Below are positions 1 through 9,500 of a stretch of DNA of 57,550 nucleotides, in pieces. The notes beneath the pieces were generated by a model that ran no database searches, was not told where the DNA came from, and worked only from the letters and a program-made list of their open reading frames with translations. Both the position numbers and the translations under genes were made by a program. Position 1 is the stretch's first letter. Each line of letters starts with the position of its first letter. The stretch lies in contig NZ_CADEFI010000002.1 in the NCBI RefSeq assembly GCF_902826555.1, positions 64,685 through 122,234 on the forward strand, written 5' to 3'. Source of the stretch: an uncultured Hyphomicrobium sp. (GTDB lineage: Bacteria; Pseudomonadota; Alphaproteobacteria; Rhizobiales; Hyphomicrobiaceae).

Positions 1-9
1 GCGGCCCAG

Positions 10-60
10 AGTGCTTCCGGAAAAGTGGGAACCGGTTTTCCGATAAGAAGCACGATCAAA
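10..60. repeat. Intergenic palindromic repeat, family 1 (copy 1)
   Basis: Nested inverted repeat downstream of ftfL. The outer arms are GTGCTTC (11-17) and GAAGCAC (47-53). The inner arms are CGGAAAA (18-24) and TTTTCCG (36-42). The core (AAGTGGGAACCGGTTTT) matches a type of intergenic palindrome that I recall as common in Hyphomicrobiales genomes; that part is memory, not a search. A fuller relative lies at 9573-9645 and a half-copy at 54037-54052. It may form the 3' hairpin of the ftfL transcript. Confidence 0.65.
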
Positions 61-106
61 CAGAGGCCTAGAGACGTTCGGCGATTCCATGAAAGCCGAA
101 ACGGCT

Positions 107-1783
107 CTAGAACAGGCCCTCGATCTGCCCTGCCGCATTGAGACGGATGGAATCTGCCGCCGGAACCTTGGGCAGGCCGGGCATGGTCATGATCTCGCCC
201 GTGATGGCGACCACGAACCCTGCGCCCGCCGAGAGACGCAGTTCGCGAACCGGCACGATGTGGCCGGTCGGTGCGCCGCGCTTGGTCGGATCGGTCGAGA
301 ACGAGTACTGGGTCTTCGCCATGCAGACGGGCAGGTTGCCGAACCCCATGGCCTCCAGCTCCTTGAACTTCGTCTCCACCGATGAATCGCAGGAGATGTC
401 GGCCGCCCGGTAGATCTCGGTCGCGATCGTCTTCACTTTGTCACGCAGCGGCATCTCGTCGGGATAGAGCGGCTTGAACGCGGCCTTGCCCGAGTTCGCA
501 ACCTCGACCACGTGCTGGGCGAGCGCTTCCGTGCCCTTGCCGCCATCGGCCCAGTGCGTGCACATGAAGGCGCGCGTGCCCATGCTCTCGGCAGCGCGCA
601 TGACCTCCTGGATCTCCGCATCCGTGTCGGTGATGAAGCGATTGACCGCCACCACCGCCGGCACGCCGAACTTGTTCACGTTCTCGATGTGGCGCTTGAG
701 GTTCTCGCAGCCCTTGGCGACGGCAGCCACGTTCTCGCCCTTGAGGTCCTCCTTGGCGACGCCGCCGTGCATCTTGAGCGCACGCACGGTGGCGACGATG
801 ACCGCCGCTGCCGGCTGGAGGCCCGCCTTGCGGCACTTGATGTCGAAGAACTTCTCGGCCCCGAGATCGGCGCCGAAGCCCGCTTCCGTGACCACGAAAT
901 CGGCGACTTTGAGCGCGCTCTTGGTGGCCAGAACCGAGTTGCAGCCGTGTGCGATGTTGGCGAACGGGCCGCCATGGATGAACACGGGGTTGTTCTCGAG
1001 CGTCTGCACCATGTTGGGCATCAGCGCGTCCTTGAGCAGCACCGTCATGGCGCCGTCGCCCTTCACGTCGCGCGCCCGCACCGGCTTCTTGTCGCGCGTG
1101 TAGCCGATGATGATGTTGCCGAGCCGCGTCTCGAGATCCTTGAGGTCTGAGGAGAGGCAGAGGATCGCCATCACCTCGGATGCGACCGTGATGTCGAATC
1201 CGTCCTCGCGCGGGAAACCGTTCGAGACGCCGCCGAGCGAATTGACGATCGAGCGCAGCGCCCGGTCGTTCATGTCGAGCACGCGCCGCCACTCGATGCG
1301 CCGAATGTCGAGACCGGCCCCGTTGCCCCAATAGATATGATTGTCGATCAGCGCCGAGAGCAGGTTGTGCGCGCTGGTGATGGCATGGAAGTCGCCGGTG
1401 AAGTGGAGGTTGATATCCTCCATGGGAACCACCTGGGCGTACCCGCCGCCGGCTGCACCGCCCTTGACGCCGAAGCAGGGTCCGAGAGAGGGCTCGCGCA
1501 GCGCGCACATGGCCTTCTTGCCGATGCGGTTGAGCCCGTCCGTGAGGCCGACCGTGGTCGTCGTCTTGCCTTCGCCGGCGGGTGTCGGACTGATGGCCGT
1601 GACCAGGATCAGCTTGCCGTCGGGCCGGGTTCCGAGGGCATTGATGAAGTCGAACGAGATCTTCGCCTTGGTCGTCCCGTAGGGAATGATCGCGTCTGCC
1701 GGAATCCCGAGCTTGGCCGCCACCTCGGTGATCGGCTTCATCTTGGCTTCGCGCGCGATCTCGATATCTGATTTAACCGTCAC
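107..1783 (-). CDS. ftfL: Formate--tetrahydrofolate ligase
   Basis: 558 aa, full length for the family (also called Fhs). It joins formate to tetrahydrofolate with ATP, giving 10-formyl-THF in the cytoplasm, and is the entry point of formate carbon into the serine cycle. The P-loop-like segment [14 protein letters not shown] lies near residues 66-80, followed by the family stretch [20 protein letters not shown]. The start is GTG at 1783 behind a clear GGAGGG ribosome site. The gene is monocistronic and divergent from prmB. The serine-cycle operon (sgaA to ppc) is about 5 kb away, which fits a methylotrophic role, although the enzyme also occurs in non-methylotrophs. Confidence 0.97.
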   Translation of the reverse strand: MTVKSDIEIAREAKMKPITEVAAKLGIPADAIIPYGTTKAKISFDFINALGTRPDGKLILVTAISPTPAGEGKTTTTVGLTDGLNRIGKKAMCALREPSLGPCFGVKGGAAGGGYAQVVPMEDINLHFTGDFHAITSAHNLLSALIDNHIYWGNGAGLDIRRIEWRRVLDMNDRALRSIVNSLGGVSNGFPREDGFDITVASEVMAILCLSSDLKDLETRLGNIIIGYTRDKKPVRARDVKGDGAMTVLLKDALMPNMVQTLENNPVFIHGGPFANIAHGCNSVLATKSALKVADFVVTEAGFGADLGAEKFFDIKCRKAGLQPAAAVIVATVRALKMHGGVAKEDLKGENVAAVAKGCENLKRHIENVNKFGVPAVVAVNRFITDTDAEIQEVMRAAESMGTRAFMCTHWADGGKGTEALAQHVVEVANSGKAAFKPLYPDEMPLRDKVKTIATEIYRAADISCDSSVETKFKELEAMGFGNLPVCMAKTQYSFSTDPTKRGAPTGHIVPVRELRLSAGAGFVVAITGEIMTMPGLPKVPAADSIRLNAAGQIEGLF

Positions 1784-2084
1784 GGGCTTCCCTCCGAATG
1801 GACGTTTCTATGGCTGGTCCCTTGTCCCGCGGGTCCAGACTGGCGCGATATTGGCGTCTTGCGTGCCTATCGCCAAGCGGGTCACAAAAAAATAGACATG
1901 ATGACGCGAGGCCCTTTCGCACGTGCGTAATTTTGAATGAGGGTGAATCGGCCCCCGGGTCCCATTTCGGAGATTGCCGGGGCAACGTGATCTCCGTGGT
2001 GGCAAGAGCCGGATGCTTCGGCTAGGGACACGGGGGGCGGGGGCGCGCGCAAGTGCGCAGAAGGCCTACCGACGTCGGAGAACC
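1784..2084. promoter_or_regulatory. Divergent ftfL/prmB intergenic region with a 10-bp palindrome
   Basis: A 301-bp non-coding gap between divergent starts. It must carry the ftfL promoter (minus strand) and the prmB promoter. A perfect palindrome CGCACGTGCG sits at 1918-1927, in the middle of the gap, with an A-rich stretch (CACAAAAAAATAG) just to its left. No other conserved element was recognised. Confidence 0.45.
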
Positions 2085-3014
2085 ATGAGCAGCACGCCGA
2101 GCCATCCCGAGATTGACGACCTTGTGACGGTCCGCGACTGGCTGCGCTATGCCACGAGCCGCTTTTCCGCCGCCGGCCTCGTATTCGGTCACGGCACCGA
2201 AACGCCCCTCGACGAAGCGGCATTTCTCATCCTTTCGGCCCTGCATCTCCCCATCGACCAGCTCGAACCATGGCTGGATGCGCGTCTGACGCGCGAGGAG
2301 CGCGGGCAGATCGCCGGCCTTGTTGAGCAGCGCATTTCCACCCGCAAGCCCGCGCCCTACCTCGTCAACGCGGCTTGGATCAAGGGGCACAGGTTCTATG
2401 TCGACGAGCGCGTGATCGTGCCGCGCTCCTACATCGGCGAGCTTCTGGAGGAAGGGCTGCCGGCCGTGGTGGCGGATCCGGACGCAATCGAAAATGCCCT
2501 CGATCTGTGCACCGGCTCGGGCTGCCTCGCCATCCTCGCTGCGCTCGCCTTTCCGAATGCCGCCGTCGACGCGGCCGATATCTCGCCCGATGCCCTCGAG
2601 GTCGCACGGCGCAACGTTGCCGCCTATGGCCTCGAAGGCCGCGTCGCACTCTCGCAATCCGACCTGTTCTCTGCGCTCGGTGGCCGCACCTACGACCTGA
2701 TCCTCTCGAACCCGCCCTACGTCACCGCGTCGGCCGTGGCGGCATTCCCACCGGAATACAGCGCCGAGCCCCAGCTCGCCCACCTCGGCGGCGAGGACGG
2801 CATGGACCTCGTCCGCCGGATCCTCGAGGCGGCCGCCGTTCATCTCAATCCTGAGGGGATGCTGGTCGTTGAAGTCGGCACCGGCAGGGATACGCTTGAA
2901 ACCGAATACCCCGACTTGCCGTTTCTATGGCTCGATACGGAGCAAAGCGAAGGCGAGGTGTTCGCACTTCCCGCCGCTGCCCTCCGCACGTTGAGGAGCC
3001 GCACGAGGCGCTGA
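2085..3014 (+). CDS. prmB: 50S ribosomal protein L3 N5-glutamine methyltransferase
   Basis: 309 aa from the ATG at 2085, which has GGAG (2077-2080) upstream. The open frame continues further 5', but without a ribosome site. PrmB methylates a glutamine of ribosomal protein L3 using SAM. The N-terminal helical domain (about 1-100) is followed by a Rossmann methyltransferase domain with motif I DLCTGSGCLAI (140-150) and the glutamine-methyltransferase signature NPPY (209-212). The segment GHRFYVDERVIVPRS (101-115) is characteristic of the PrmB/PrmC group. The absence of prfA nearby and the L3-type N-terminal region favour PrmB over PrmC. Confidence 0.9.
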   Translation: MSSTPSHPEIDDLVTVRDWLRYATSRFSAAGLVFGHGTETPLDEAAFLILSALHLPIDQLEPWLDARLTREERGQIAGLVEQRISTRKPAPYLVNAAWIKGHRFYVDERVIVPRSYIGELLEEGLPAVVADPDAIENALDLCTGSGCLAILAALAFPNAAVDAADISPDALEVARRNVAAYGLEGRVALSQSDLFSALGGRTYDLILSNPPYVTASAVAAFPPEYSAEPQLAHLGGEDGMDLVRRILEAAAVHLNPEGMLVVEVGTGRDTLETEYPDLPFLWLDTEQSEGEVFALPAAALRTLRSRTRR

Positions 3015-3029
3015 CGGCAAGAGGCAGGT

Positions 3030-3230
3030 ATGACGCGCGACGACCCGATCGACGATGCCAAGAGGCATCAAGAGCTGATGTTGAGGATCGCCCGCCGGCC
3101 CGGGTTCTGCTGCTGCTGCATTTGCGTCCCAAGCGAGGATCGCCGTCGCGCCCGGCGCGTATTCCGTCTCACCCGCAAGGTTGTTCGCGCTTGGGACAAG
3201 GAGCGGGAAGAGCTAGAATCGAAGTCTTGA
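3030..3230 (+). CDS. Small Cys-rich hypothetical protein
   Basis: 66 aa, 15 bp after prmB, with AGAGGCAGG just upstream of the ATG, so it is probably cotranscribed with prmB. Residues 26-33 read FCCCCICV, four consecutive Cys plus a fifth, followed by a basic helical tail (RRRARRVFRLTRKVVRAWDKEREELE). No signal peptide or membrane segment is evident. The Cys cluster could bind metal or be lipidated or redox-active; nothing in the sequence decides. No family recognised. It could also be a non-coding spacer that happens to be open. Confidence 0.5.
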   Translation: MTRDDPIDDAKRHQELMLRIARRPGFCCCCICVPSEDRRRARRVFRLTRKVVRAWDKEREELESKS

Positions 3231-3260
3231 CGCAGACCGTCCATGAGCAGGGAACCGACG

Positions 3261-4280
3261 ATGCGCGCTGTGCTGATAGCTTTGGTCGGCCTTTCGCTCG
3301 CGGCGGCACCTGCGTGCGCGGAACAGGCGCCGACTGCCGCTGCCCCCATCGTCATCAAGTTCAGCCACGTCGCCGCGCCACAGGCCCATAAGAGCCGCGC
3401 GGCCGAGCATTTCAAAACGCTCGCCGAGCAGTACACCAACGGCCGCGTTAGGGTCGAGCTGTACCCCAACTCGCAGCTTTACAAGGACAAGGAGGAGCTG
3501 GAGGCACTTCAACTCGGCGCCGTCCAGATGCTCGCCCCGTCGGTCTCGAAGTTCGGTCCGCTCGGTATCAAGGCTTTCGAAGTCTTCGACCTGCCCTACA
3601 TCTTTGCCGGCTACGACGAGCTGGCCAAAGTCACGGAAGGCGAGATCGGTCGCGATCTGCTAGACCGCCTGAAGTCAAAGGGGCTCATCGGCCTCGCCTA
3701 TTGGAACAACGGCTTCAAGATCCTCTCGGCCAACAGCCCGCTATACGGGCCGGATGACGTGCTGGGCCTCAAGATGCGCATTCAATCCTCCAAGGTCCTG
3801 GAGGCTCAGATGTGGTCGATTGGCGGTATGCCGCAGGTCATGGCTTTCTCCGAGGCCTATCAGGCGCTTTCGTCGGGTGTGGTGGACGGCACGGAGAACA
3901 CGCCCGCCAACATGTACACCCAGAAAATGTACGAGGTGCAGAAGCACGCCACGATGACCTACCACGGCTATCTCGGCTATGCCGTGATCTCGAACGCGAA
4001 GTTTTGGAGCGGCTTGCCGTCCGACATCCGTGCCAGCCTCGAGCGCGCGATTGCCGAGACGACGCCTGTCGCCAACCGCTTCGCGCGCGAGGAGAATGAG
4101 GAGGCGCTGGAGGAGATGCGCAAGGCCGGCACCACCGTATTCCACGAGCCGACGCCCGACGAACGGGCCGCCTGGATGGCGGCCATGCTGCCCGTGCACG
4201 ACGAGATGGCGAGCCGCGTCGGTCGCGACCTCATCGACCGTATCTACGCCGCCACCGGCCACAAGTCGCCGACGCAATAA
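3261..4280 (+). CDS. dctP: TRAP transporter substrate-binding protein DctP
   Basis: 339 aa from the ATG at 3261, chosen over 3243 because AGGGA precedes it by about 8 bases. The N-terminus MRAVLIALVGLSLAAAPACA is a Sec signal peptide, so the protein is periplasmic. The body starts with the family motif IKFSHVAAPQ and keeps the RIQSSKV segment, whose Arg normally contacts the substrate carboxylate, and the YQALSSGVVDGTEN signature. It captures an organic acid, typically a C4-dicarboxylate, for the DctQM permease encoded directly downstream. The exact ligand cannot be read from sequence; the position beside serine-cycle genes suggests malate, succinate or a related acid. Confidence 0.92.
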   Translation: MRAVLIALVGLSLAAAPACAEQAPTAAAPIVIKFSHVAAPQAHKSRAAEHFKTLAEQYTNGRVRVELYPNSQLYKDKEELEALQLGAVQMLAPSVSKFGPLGIKAFEVFDLPYIFAGYDELAKVTEGEIGRDLLDRLKSKGLIGLAYWNNGFKILSANSPLYGPDDVLGLKMRIQSSKVLEAQMWSIGGMPQVMAFSEAYQALSSGVVDGTENTPANMYTQKMYEVQKHATMTYHGYLGYAVISNAKFWSGLPSDIRASLERAIAETTPVANRFAREENEEALEEMRKAGTTVFHEPTPDERAAWMAAMLPVHDEMASRVGRDLIDRIYAATGHKSPTQ

Positions 4281-4373
4281 AGGCTTGCAGTCCGGCGTGA
4301 CGGCGCTCCGTTCCCGTGCGATAGCAGGACAACAAAAAAGCCGGCCTCCGCCCGCGGCCATTGAGGGAAACGC

Positions 4374-5012
4374 ATGCAGGAAAGGTCGAAGGCGGCGCGC
4401 CTGCTCGATCATATCGAGGAGATCGTCATCGCGACGTTGATCGGCGCCGCGACCCTGCTCATATTCGTCGCCGTGGCGCAGCGCTACGGCCTTTCCGGGG
4501 TCGCTTCGGTGTACCGCTGGTCCCGCGTCGAGGACATTCCCTGGCTCACCAGTCTGTCGAAAAGCCTCTTCTTCACCATCGCCTACGTGCGGCTCACATG
4601 GGCACAGGAATTGTGCATCTTCATGATCGTCTGGATGGCCAAGTTCGGCGCCGCGTACGGCGTGCGCACCGGCATCCATGTCGGGGTCGACATCCTGGTC
4701 GAGCGCTTGACCGGCACCGCAAAGAGCGCGCTGATCATCGCGGGGCTTTTGGCGGGCGCACTGTTCACGGCTTTTGTCGGCACGCTGGGCGCCCATCTCG
4801 TTTGGCACATCGCCGGCACCGGACAGACCTCGGCGGTGCTTGAGCTGCCCATGTGGATCGTCTATCTGGCGGTGCCGCTCGGCTCGTATCTCATGTGCTA
4901 CCGCTTCCTTGAGGTGGCATGGACCTTCTGGAGGACCGGCGAGCGGCCCCATCACGATCCAGGCAAGGTCGAAGGCGTCGACGCGCCGCCTCCGGCGGAG
5001 GGCGCGAGATGA
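4374..5012 (+). CDS. dctQ: TRAP transporter small permease DctQ
   Basis: 212 aa inner-membrane protein with about four hydrophobic segments, the DctQ pattern. GAGGGA lies just before the ATG. It pairs with DctM to form the ion-coupled uptake channel that receives substrate from DctP. It follows dctP after 93 bp, and its TGA overlaps the dctM ATG (ATGA), so the two are translationally coupled. The loop after the first membrane segment (about residues 40-65, YRWSRVEDIPW) is longer than in minimal DctQ proteins. Confidence 0.9.
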   Translation: MQERSKAARLLDHIEEIVIATLIGAATLLIFVAVAQRYGLSGVASVYRWSRVEDIPWLTSLSKSLFFTIAYVRLTWAQELCIFMIVWMAKFGAAYGVRTGIHVGVDILVERLTGTAKSALIIAGLLAGALFTAFVGTLGAHLVWHIAGTGQTSAVLELPMWIVYLAVPLGSYLMCYRFLEVAWTFWRTGERPHHDPGKVEGVDAPPPAEGAR

Positions 5013-6334
5013 CCGCAGCCTTCATTTTCCTTTTGCTGGTCGCGCTGCTGCTGGTCGGAATGCCGGTGTCGATTGCGCTTGGCCTGACGGTGCTCACGGT
5101 CCTGTTCGTGTTGACCGACGTGCCGCTCGATGCAGTTGCCTTGAAGCTCTTCACCGGGATCGAGAGCTTCGAGCTCATGTGCGTGCCGTTCTTCATCCTC
5201 GCCGGCAACTTCCTGACACACGGTGGTGTCGCCAAGCGCATGATCCGCTTCGCCACCGCCATGGCTGGGCACTGGCCTGGCGGCCTGGGCCTCGCCGCGG
5301 TCGTCGCCTGCGCCATCTTCGCGGCAGTCTCCGGCTCGTCTCCGGCGACCGTCGTCGCCATCGGATCCATCATGATCCCGGCCATGGTCGCACGCGGCTA
5401 CCCGAAGGATTTTGCGGCCGGCGTCATCGCCTCGGGCGGCGTGCTCGGCATCCTCATTCCGCCGTCGATCGTCATGGTGCTCTACAGCGTCGCCACAGCA
5501 GGCATGACGGTTCAAGGCCCGGACGGAAAGCGCATACACGCAGCCTCGGTCGACGATCTATTCATGGCAGGCGTGATCCCGGGGCTTGTGCTGGCGACGC
5601 TCCTGGGCTTGACCACGATCTGGCTCGCACGCAGTCGCGGCTATCCGAAAAGCGAGCGCCAGCCTTGGAGCGAGCGCCTCGCCGCGTTCCTGGACTGCTT
5701 CTGGGGCCTGGCCCTCGTCGTCATCGTCATGGGCGGCATCTATGGCGGCGTATTCACGCCGACCGAGGCCGCCGCCGTCAGTGCCGTCTACGCCTTTGTC
5801 GTCGCGGTCTACATCTACAAGGATCTCGCGCTCAAGGATGTGCCGCGCGTCCTGCTTGCCTCCGCCAGCATGAGCGCCATGCTGCTCTACATCATTACCA
5901 ACGCCATATTGTTTACGTTCCTGCTCACGCACGAGCAGATCCCGCAGGCCATGGCTGACTGGCTGATCCATCAGGGCTTCGGTCCGATCACGTTCCTGCT
6001 CATCGTCAACGTGATCCTGCTCGTCGCCGGCTGCGTGATGGAGCCGGCGTCCGTGACGCTCATCCTGGCGCCCATACTGTTCCCGGTGGCCGCCAAGCTC
6101 GGCATAGATCCGGTCCACTTCGGCATCATATTGGTGGTCAACATGGAGATCGGCATGCTGACGCCTCCGGTCGGTCTGAACCTCTATGTCGCGAGCGGCG
6201 TCTCGCGCCTCGGCCTCACGACGCTTTCCGTCGCCGTCTTGCCGTGGCTCGTGACCATGTTGGCGTTCCTGATGCTCGTGACCTTTTGGCCCAGCCTGTC
6301 GCTTGGCCTGCCGCGCTGGCTCGGCATGTTGTGA
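5009..6334 (+). CDS. dctM: TRAP transporter large permease DctM
   Basis: 441 aa from the ATG at 5009, which shares ATGA with the dctQ stop. It is a very hydrophobic protein with about a dozen membrane segments, the IT-superfamily permease of TRAP systems. Family features include an ASGGVLGILIPPSIVMVLY-type loop near the middle and a MLTPPVGLNLYVASGV segment near the C-terminus, the repeated Na+/substrate-binding hairpins of DctM. It completes dctPQM. A GC-rich stem-loop follows the stop. Confidence 0.94.
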   Translation: MTAAFIFLLLVALLLVGMPVSIALGLTVLTVLFVLTDVPLDAVALKLFTGIESFELMCVPFFILAGNFLTHGGVAKRMIRFATAMAGHWPGGLGLAAVVACAIFAAVSGSSPATVVAIGSIMIPAMVARGYPKDFAAGVIASGGVLGILIPPSIVMVLYSVATAGMTVQGPDGKRIHAASVDDLFMAGVIPGLVLATLLGLTTIWLARSRGYPKSERQPWSERLAAFLDCFWGLALVVIVMGGIYGGVFTPTEAAAVSAVYAFVVAVYIYKDLALKDVPRVLLASASMSAMLLYIITNAILFTFLLTHEQIPQAMADWLIHQGFGPITFLLIVNVILLVAGCVMEPASVTLILAPILFPVAAKLGIDPVHFGIILVVNMEIGMLTPPVGLNLYVASGVSRLGLTTLSVAVLPWLVTMLAFLMLVTFWPSLSLGLPRWLGML

Positions 6335-6343
6335 AAGAAAATT

Positions 6344-6370
6344 CCCTCCCCCCGCTGAGCGGGGAGAGGG
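6344..6370 (+). terminator. GC-rich stem-loop after dctM
   Basis: CCCCGCT (6350-6356) and AGCGGGG (6358-6364) form a perfect 7-bp pair around one base, extended by CCCTC/GAGGG flanks. It begins about 10 bases after the dctM stop. There is no U-run, so it may be a 3' stabilising hairpin or a widespread intergenic repeat rather than an intrinsic terminator. Confidence 0.5.
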
Positions 6371-6427
6371 TTAGGGCGAGGGGCAGGCGCTTGTGCCGCG
6401 CCTTGGACCCCTCCCTGCAGGATTCCA

Positions 6428-6550
6428 TCCTACGACCGCTTCGATCCCCGGACGCTCCGACTGTCGCGCCGTCTGTCAGGCGTGACGCAAATCGGCAGCG
6501 CAGCAAAAAAGTCCGAAGCGGGAAGTAACCGTCCCATCAAAGCCCAGAGC
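6428..6550. repeat. Palindromic repeat family 2, diverged long copy
   Basis: The left arm carries ACCGCTTCGA (6434-6443) and the right arm GTCCGAAGCG (6511-6520) followed by a GTAACCGTCCCA tail. The inner part (GCTCCGACTGTCGCGCC) aligns with the better copy at 43630-43733. It lies in the dctM/ppc convergent gap. It is diverged but recognisable by arm order and tail. Confidence 0.6.
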
Positions 6551-6583
6551 GCGGCGACGATCAACCGAAACCGCTCGCGGGCC

Positions 6584-9436
6584 TCAGCCGAATGCCCCCC
6601 AATGATGCGAAATGCCGGTGCCGATTTCGCGCACGAGCTCGTAGGCCTGCTCCATCGGTTCCAGGATCTCGGTCTCGATACGGCCGTAGTCGTCGATGCC
6701 CTTCGGCAGATACGTGGCCTGCTCGACGAACTGCCCGTCGTCGCGGGGATCGTCCACACGCCGCGGGAACGCCTGGCGCATCACCTGGAGCACTTCTGGA
6801 ATTTCGAGGCTCAACGCTTTGCGTACGATCTCGGCGTGCGTCACCTCGTTGGTCGGCGTAAAGCGCGGCAGCTGCGCCGTGAGGATGAAAAGGCGCATGA
6901 TCAGCGCGGCTCGGATCGCCTGCAGAAGGTCGAGCTCCAGCCGGTGATCGTCCGGGATCTTGCCGCCTTCGAGCCCGATTTCTTCCAGGATGCCGTGCAG
7001 CTCGATGGCGTCGAGCCGGAGGTAGTGCGCGAGTCCGGTGATCTTCCCCGCCCGGTCATCGTCCAAGAGTTGCTCGGCCAGGAATTTGAAGGCGCTGTCG
7101 AGGTGCTGCTCCCGCGCCCAGGAGGCGCGCTGGGCCCAGAAACCCGCATCGAAGATCACGGCGTTGGCGCCAACCGCATTGAGGCTCGAAAGCTGCTTGG
7201 CGCGCGCGATCATCTCGATCAGCGGCCGGAGACGCTGCGATTGCTTGGCCATCTCGACGAACCTCTCGCGCTCGCTGCCGACGGCTGCCCCGAGCCCCGC
7301 CACAACGTTCGCCACATAGCCGAACTGCTGCAGAATGGCGTTGTTCGGGATCGCACGCATGCGCGCCGGGTCACCACGGTCGGAATGATGGTCGCCCTGC
7401 CGCTTCACCGGACGCGAGCCGGTCTTGAACAGGAGGTTGGCGCCGAATGCGCCGAGCAGCGCCCGATAGCCGGGGTGAGCGAACAGCTCCTGCTGGTAGT
7501 CGCGCAGCCGGAGCTGGAAGTCGAGCGCCAGGTTGGTGTCGGTATAGAACGGGTCTTCGCCCTCGCCGGGATCCTTTCCGCTCATGATGATCGTCGCCAG
7601 CGCGCGCTGCGCGAACTCACGGTTGGCGAAGAAGAGATATCCGTCGCCGCCCTGGAAGCTGGTCTCGTGCTTGACGGGCAGGTTGTGCTGGAAGAAGCGC
7701 CAGCGCGACTCGCCGGGGAACACGTAGCGCAGCCGGCGCCGCAGCGGTCCCGGGTGCGCGCCGCGGCCCATGCTCTCGCCGTGCGTGGAGAAGATCAGCG
7801 TTTCGACGTTCTTGAGCTTGGCCTTGCGGACGACTTCCGCGAGTCCGTGATGCAGACGTTCGTGCGCGAGGCCGGCCGCGATCTGCCCGATGAAGCGTCC
7901 GGCGTCCGAATAACCGGTCTGTACGGCCAGCCGGCCGCGCTTCGTCACATAGTCGCGGTAAGCCTTCTCCGCCAGCAGCCGTTCGACAAGACGCGGCCCG
8001 GTCTCGAGCGCCGCCGGCGTCTCGAACAGAGGCGACACGTCGACGATCTCCGAGACCCCGAACAACTTGGCAAAGTAGACAGCGATCAGGATTGTGGCCG
8101 GGCTCTCGCACTCGGCGATGAGGTAGCGGATCGGCGTGTCGCGGTCGATGTGCTTGGCGATCTGCGCCGCGAGCGCGAACTGGCGGATGGCGGTCGCATT
8201 CTCGAGGTCGAGCGTCTCGAAGTTGACGGTTTCAGGTTTGACGCTGTGGATCATGTCCACGATGCGCGCCAGCGCCTGCCGTTCCGTGAGATCGCGCGTC
8301 CACCTTTCGTGCACGAAGGCTCGGAAGGCGTTGTTGATCTGCACGGCGTTGACACGGACGTGAATGTGGCTCATGCCGAGCCCGGTCGCGCGCAAAAGCC
8401 CGGCCAGCGACGCCACGGCGATTTTTGCCTTCGTGGTCGGCGCGGCACCGCCGACCTGCTCCAGGAGCGCGAGGATCGGCTCGGCGCTGACCAGGTTGTG
8501 CCCGTCGCCCTGAGTAATGATGTTGGCCGCCTGCGCCAGCGTGAATCCGTCCTTGCCGACGCTCTCCAGTGCTTTCACGTGCGCTTCCGCGGCGGCGATC
8601 GCGAGATCGAGCTTGCCGGTGAGCTGACGCGAAAGCTTGAGCATCTCCGCGCCGTCGCCAAGTACGGGCTTGAGTGCGAGGAAACGTTCCCGGATGTCCG
8701 CCAGTGCCGCCATCTTCTCTTTGAGGCGCACGACGAACGAGAACGTCCATTTGATGTCGGTGCGCCCGTCGAGGTCGTATCCGACCCACGATGCGAAAGT
8801 GGCAAGCTGTGGATCGGCCTTGAACGCGCGATCGCCGAACGTCGAGTGCGCAGCGGCGAAGAAATCGGTGAGCACATCCGCGTAGGCGTCGCGCAGGTTG
8901 CGGATCGCGCTCTGCACACGGCGGTGCTCGTAGTCGAGCGTGAGGCTCGGATCGGGCCGGTGCGGAAGCTCGATCGTCTGTCCCTTGGCCGTTCCCGAAA
9001 CGGCGATCTCGGCCATCCGGTTCGAGAGCGCTTCGGAAAGCCCGAATGTAGGATGGGCTGTGAAGACGATGCCGTTGCGTGCCCGCGCGAACCGCGCCTT
9101 GAACGCATCGAAATCGTTGGGATCGATTCCCGCGATCTCCCGGGCGATGAACTCGGAGAACTCCTTCCGCGTCGCTTTCTCGCTCTCGACGCCGATCTGC
9201 TCCTTGAGCACCAGCGCGCGATGCACGCAGGCGCTGTCCATCAGGCGCGTCGCCAGCGATTTGAGATCGCTGAAGGTGATCTCTCCCGCTTCGAGACGCC
9301 GCGACAGGTCGAACGCCACGTTGACGATCGGATTGAGCGCCGGCTGGTCAGGAATTTGTGCGCGAAGGGCTTTGAGTTCGGCGCGGAGCGCCTTCTCGTC
9401 GAGCTTCGTGCTGCCAGGGGACAGCATCTTGTTCAT
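6584..9436 (-). CDS. ppc: Phosphoenolpyruvate carboxylase
   Basis: 950 aa from the ATG at 9436, chosen for the GAGGAGACAAAG ribosome site directly upstream; an in-frame ATG 13 codons earlier has none. It carboxylates PEP to oxaloacetate, the CO2-fixing step of the serine cycle. VFTAHPTFGLSE holds the catalytic His. A GYSDAGRFIGQIAAG loop replaces the usual GYSDSxKDxG, and GSRPVKRQ matches the conserved Arg/Lys loop. The C-terminus (SHHWGAFG) differs from the standard QNTG end, so this is the divergent methylotroph type and its regulation may differ from E. coli Ppc. It is the last gene of the sgaA-mclA-mtkA-mtkB-ppc run. Confidence 0.95.
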   Translation of the reverse strand: MNKMLSPGSTKLDEKALRAELKALRAQIPDQPALNPIVNVAFDLSRRLEAGEITFSDLKSLATRLMDSACVHRALVLKEQIGVESEKATRKEFSEFIAREIAGIDPNDFDAFKARFARARNGIVFTAHPTFGLSEALSNRMAEIAVSGTAKGQTIELPHRPDPSLTLDYEHRRVQSAIRNLRDAYADVLTDFFAAAHSTFGDRAFKADPQLATFASWVGYDLDGRTDIKWTFSFVVRLKEKMAALADIRERFLALKPVLGDGAEMLKLSRQLTGKLDLAIAAAEAHVKALESVGKDGFTLAQAANIITQGDGHNLVSAEPILALLEQVGGAAPTTKAKIAVASLAGLLRATGLGMSHIHVRVNAVQINNAFRAFVHERWTRDLTERQALARIVDMIHSVKPETVNFETLDLENATAIRQFALAAQIAKHIDRDTPIRYLIAECESPATILIAVYFAKLFGVSEIVDVSPLFETPAALETGPRLVERLLAEKAYRDYVTKRGRLAVQTGYSDAGRFIGQIAAGLAHERLHHGLAEVVRKAKLKNVETLIFSTHGESMGRGAHPGPLRRRLRYVFPGESRWRFFQHNLPVKHETSFQGGDGYLFFANREFAQRALATIIMSGKDPGEGEDPFYTDTNLALDFQLRLRDYQQELFAHPGYRALLGAFGANLLFKTGSRPVKRQGDHHSDRGDPARMRAIPNNAILQQFGYVANVVAGLGAAVGSERERFVEMAKQSQRLRPLIEMIARAKQLSSLNAVGANAVIFDAGFWAQRASWAREQHLDSAFKFLAEQLLDDDRAGKITGLAHYLRLDAIELHGILEEIGLEGGKIPDDHRLELDLLQAIRAALIMRLFILTAQLPRFTPTNEVTHAEIVRKALSLEIPEVLQVMRQAFPRRVDDPRDDGQFVEQATYLPKGIDDYGRIETEILEPMEQAYELVREIGTGISHHWGAFG

Positions 9437-9453
9437 CTTTGTCTCCTCAACCA

Positions 9454-9468
9454 CCCCGAAATTCGGGG
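9454..9468 (-). promoter_or_regulatory. Quasi-palindrome in the ppc leader
   Basis: CCCCGAA (9454-9460) and TTCGGGG (9462-9468) are perfect complements around one base, 17 bases upstream of the ppc start and next to its ribosome site. In RNA this would be a 5-bp stem with a 5-nt loop abutting the Shine-Dalgarno sequence. As DNA it could be an operator. Role inferred only. Confidence 0.4.
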
Positions 9469-9500
9469 CTCGCACAATGAGTCCCAGGCAGAAAGAGGGG

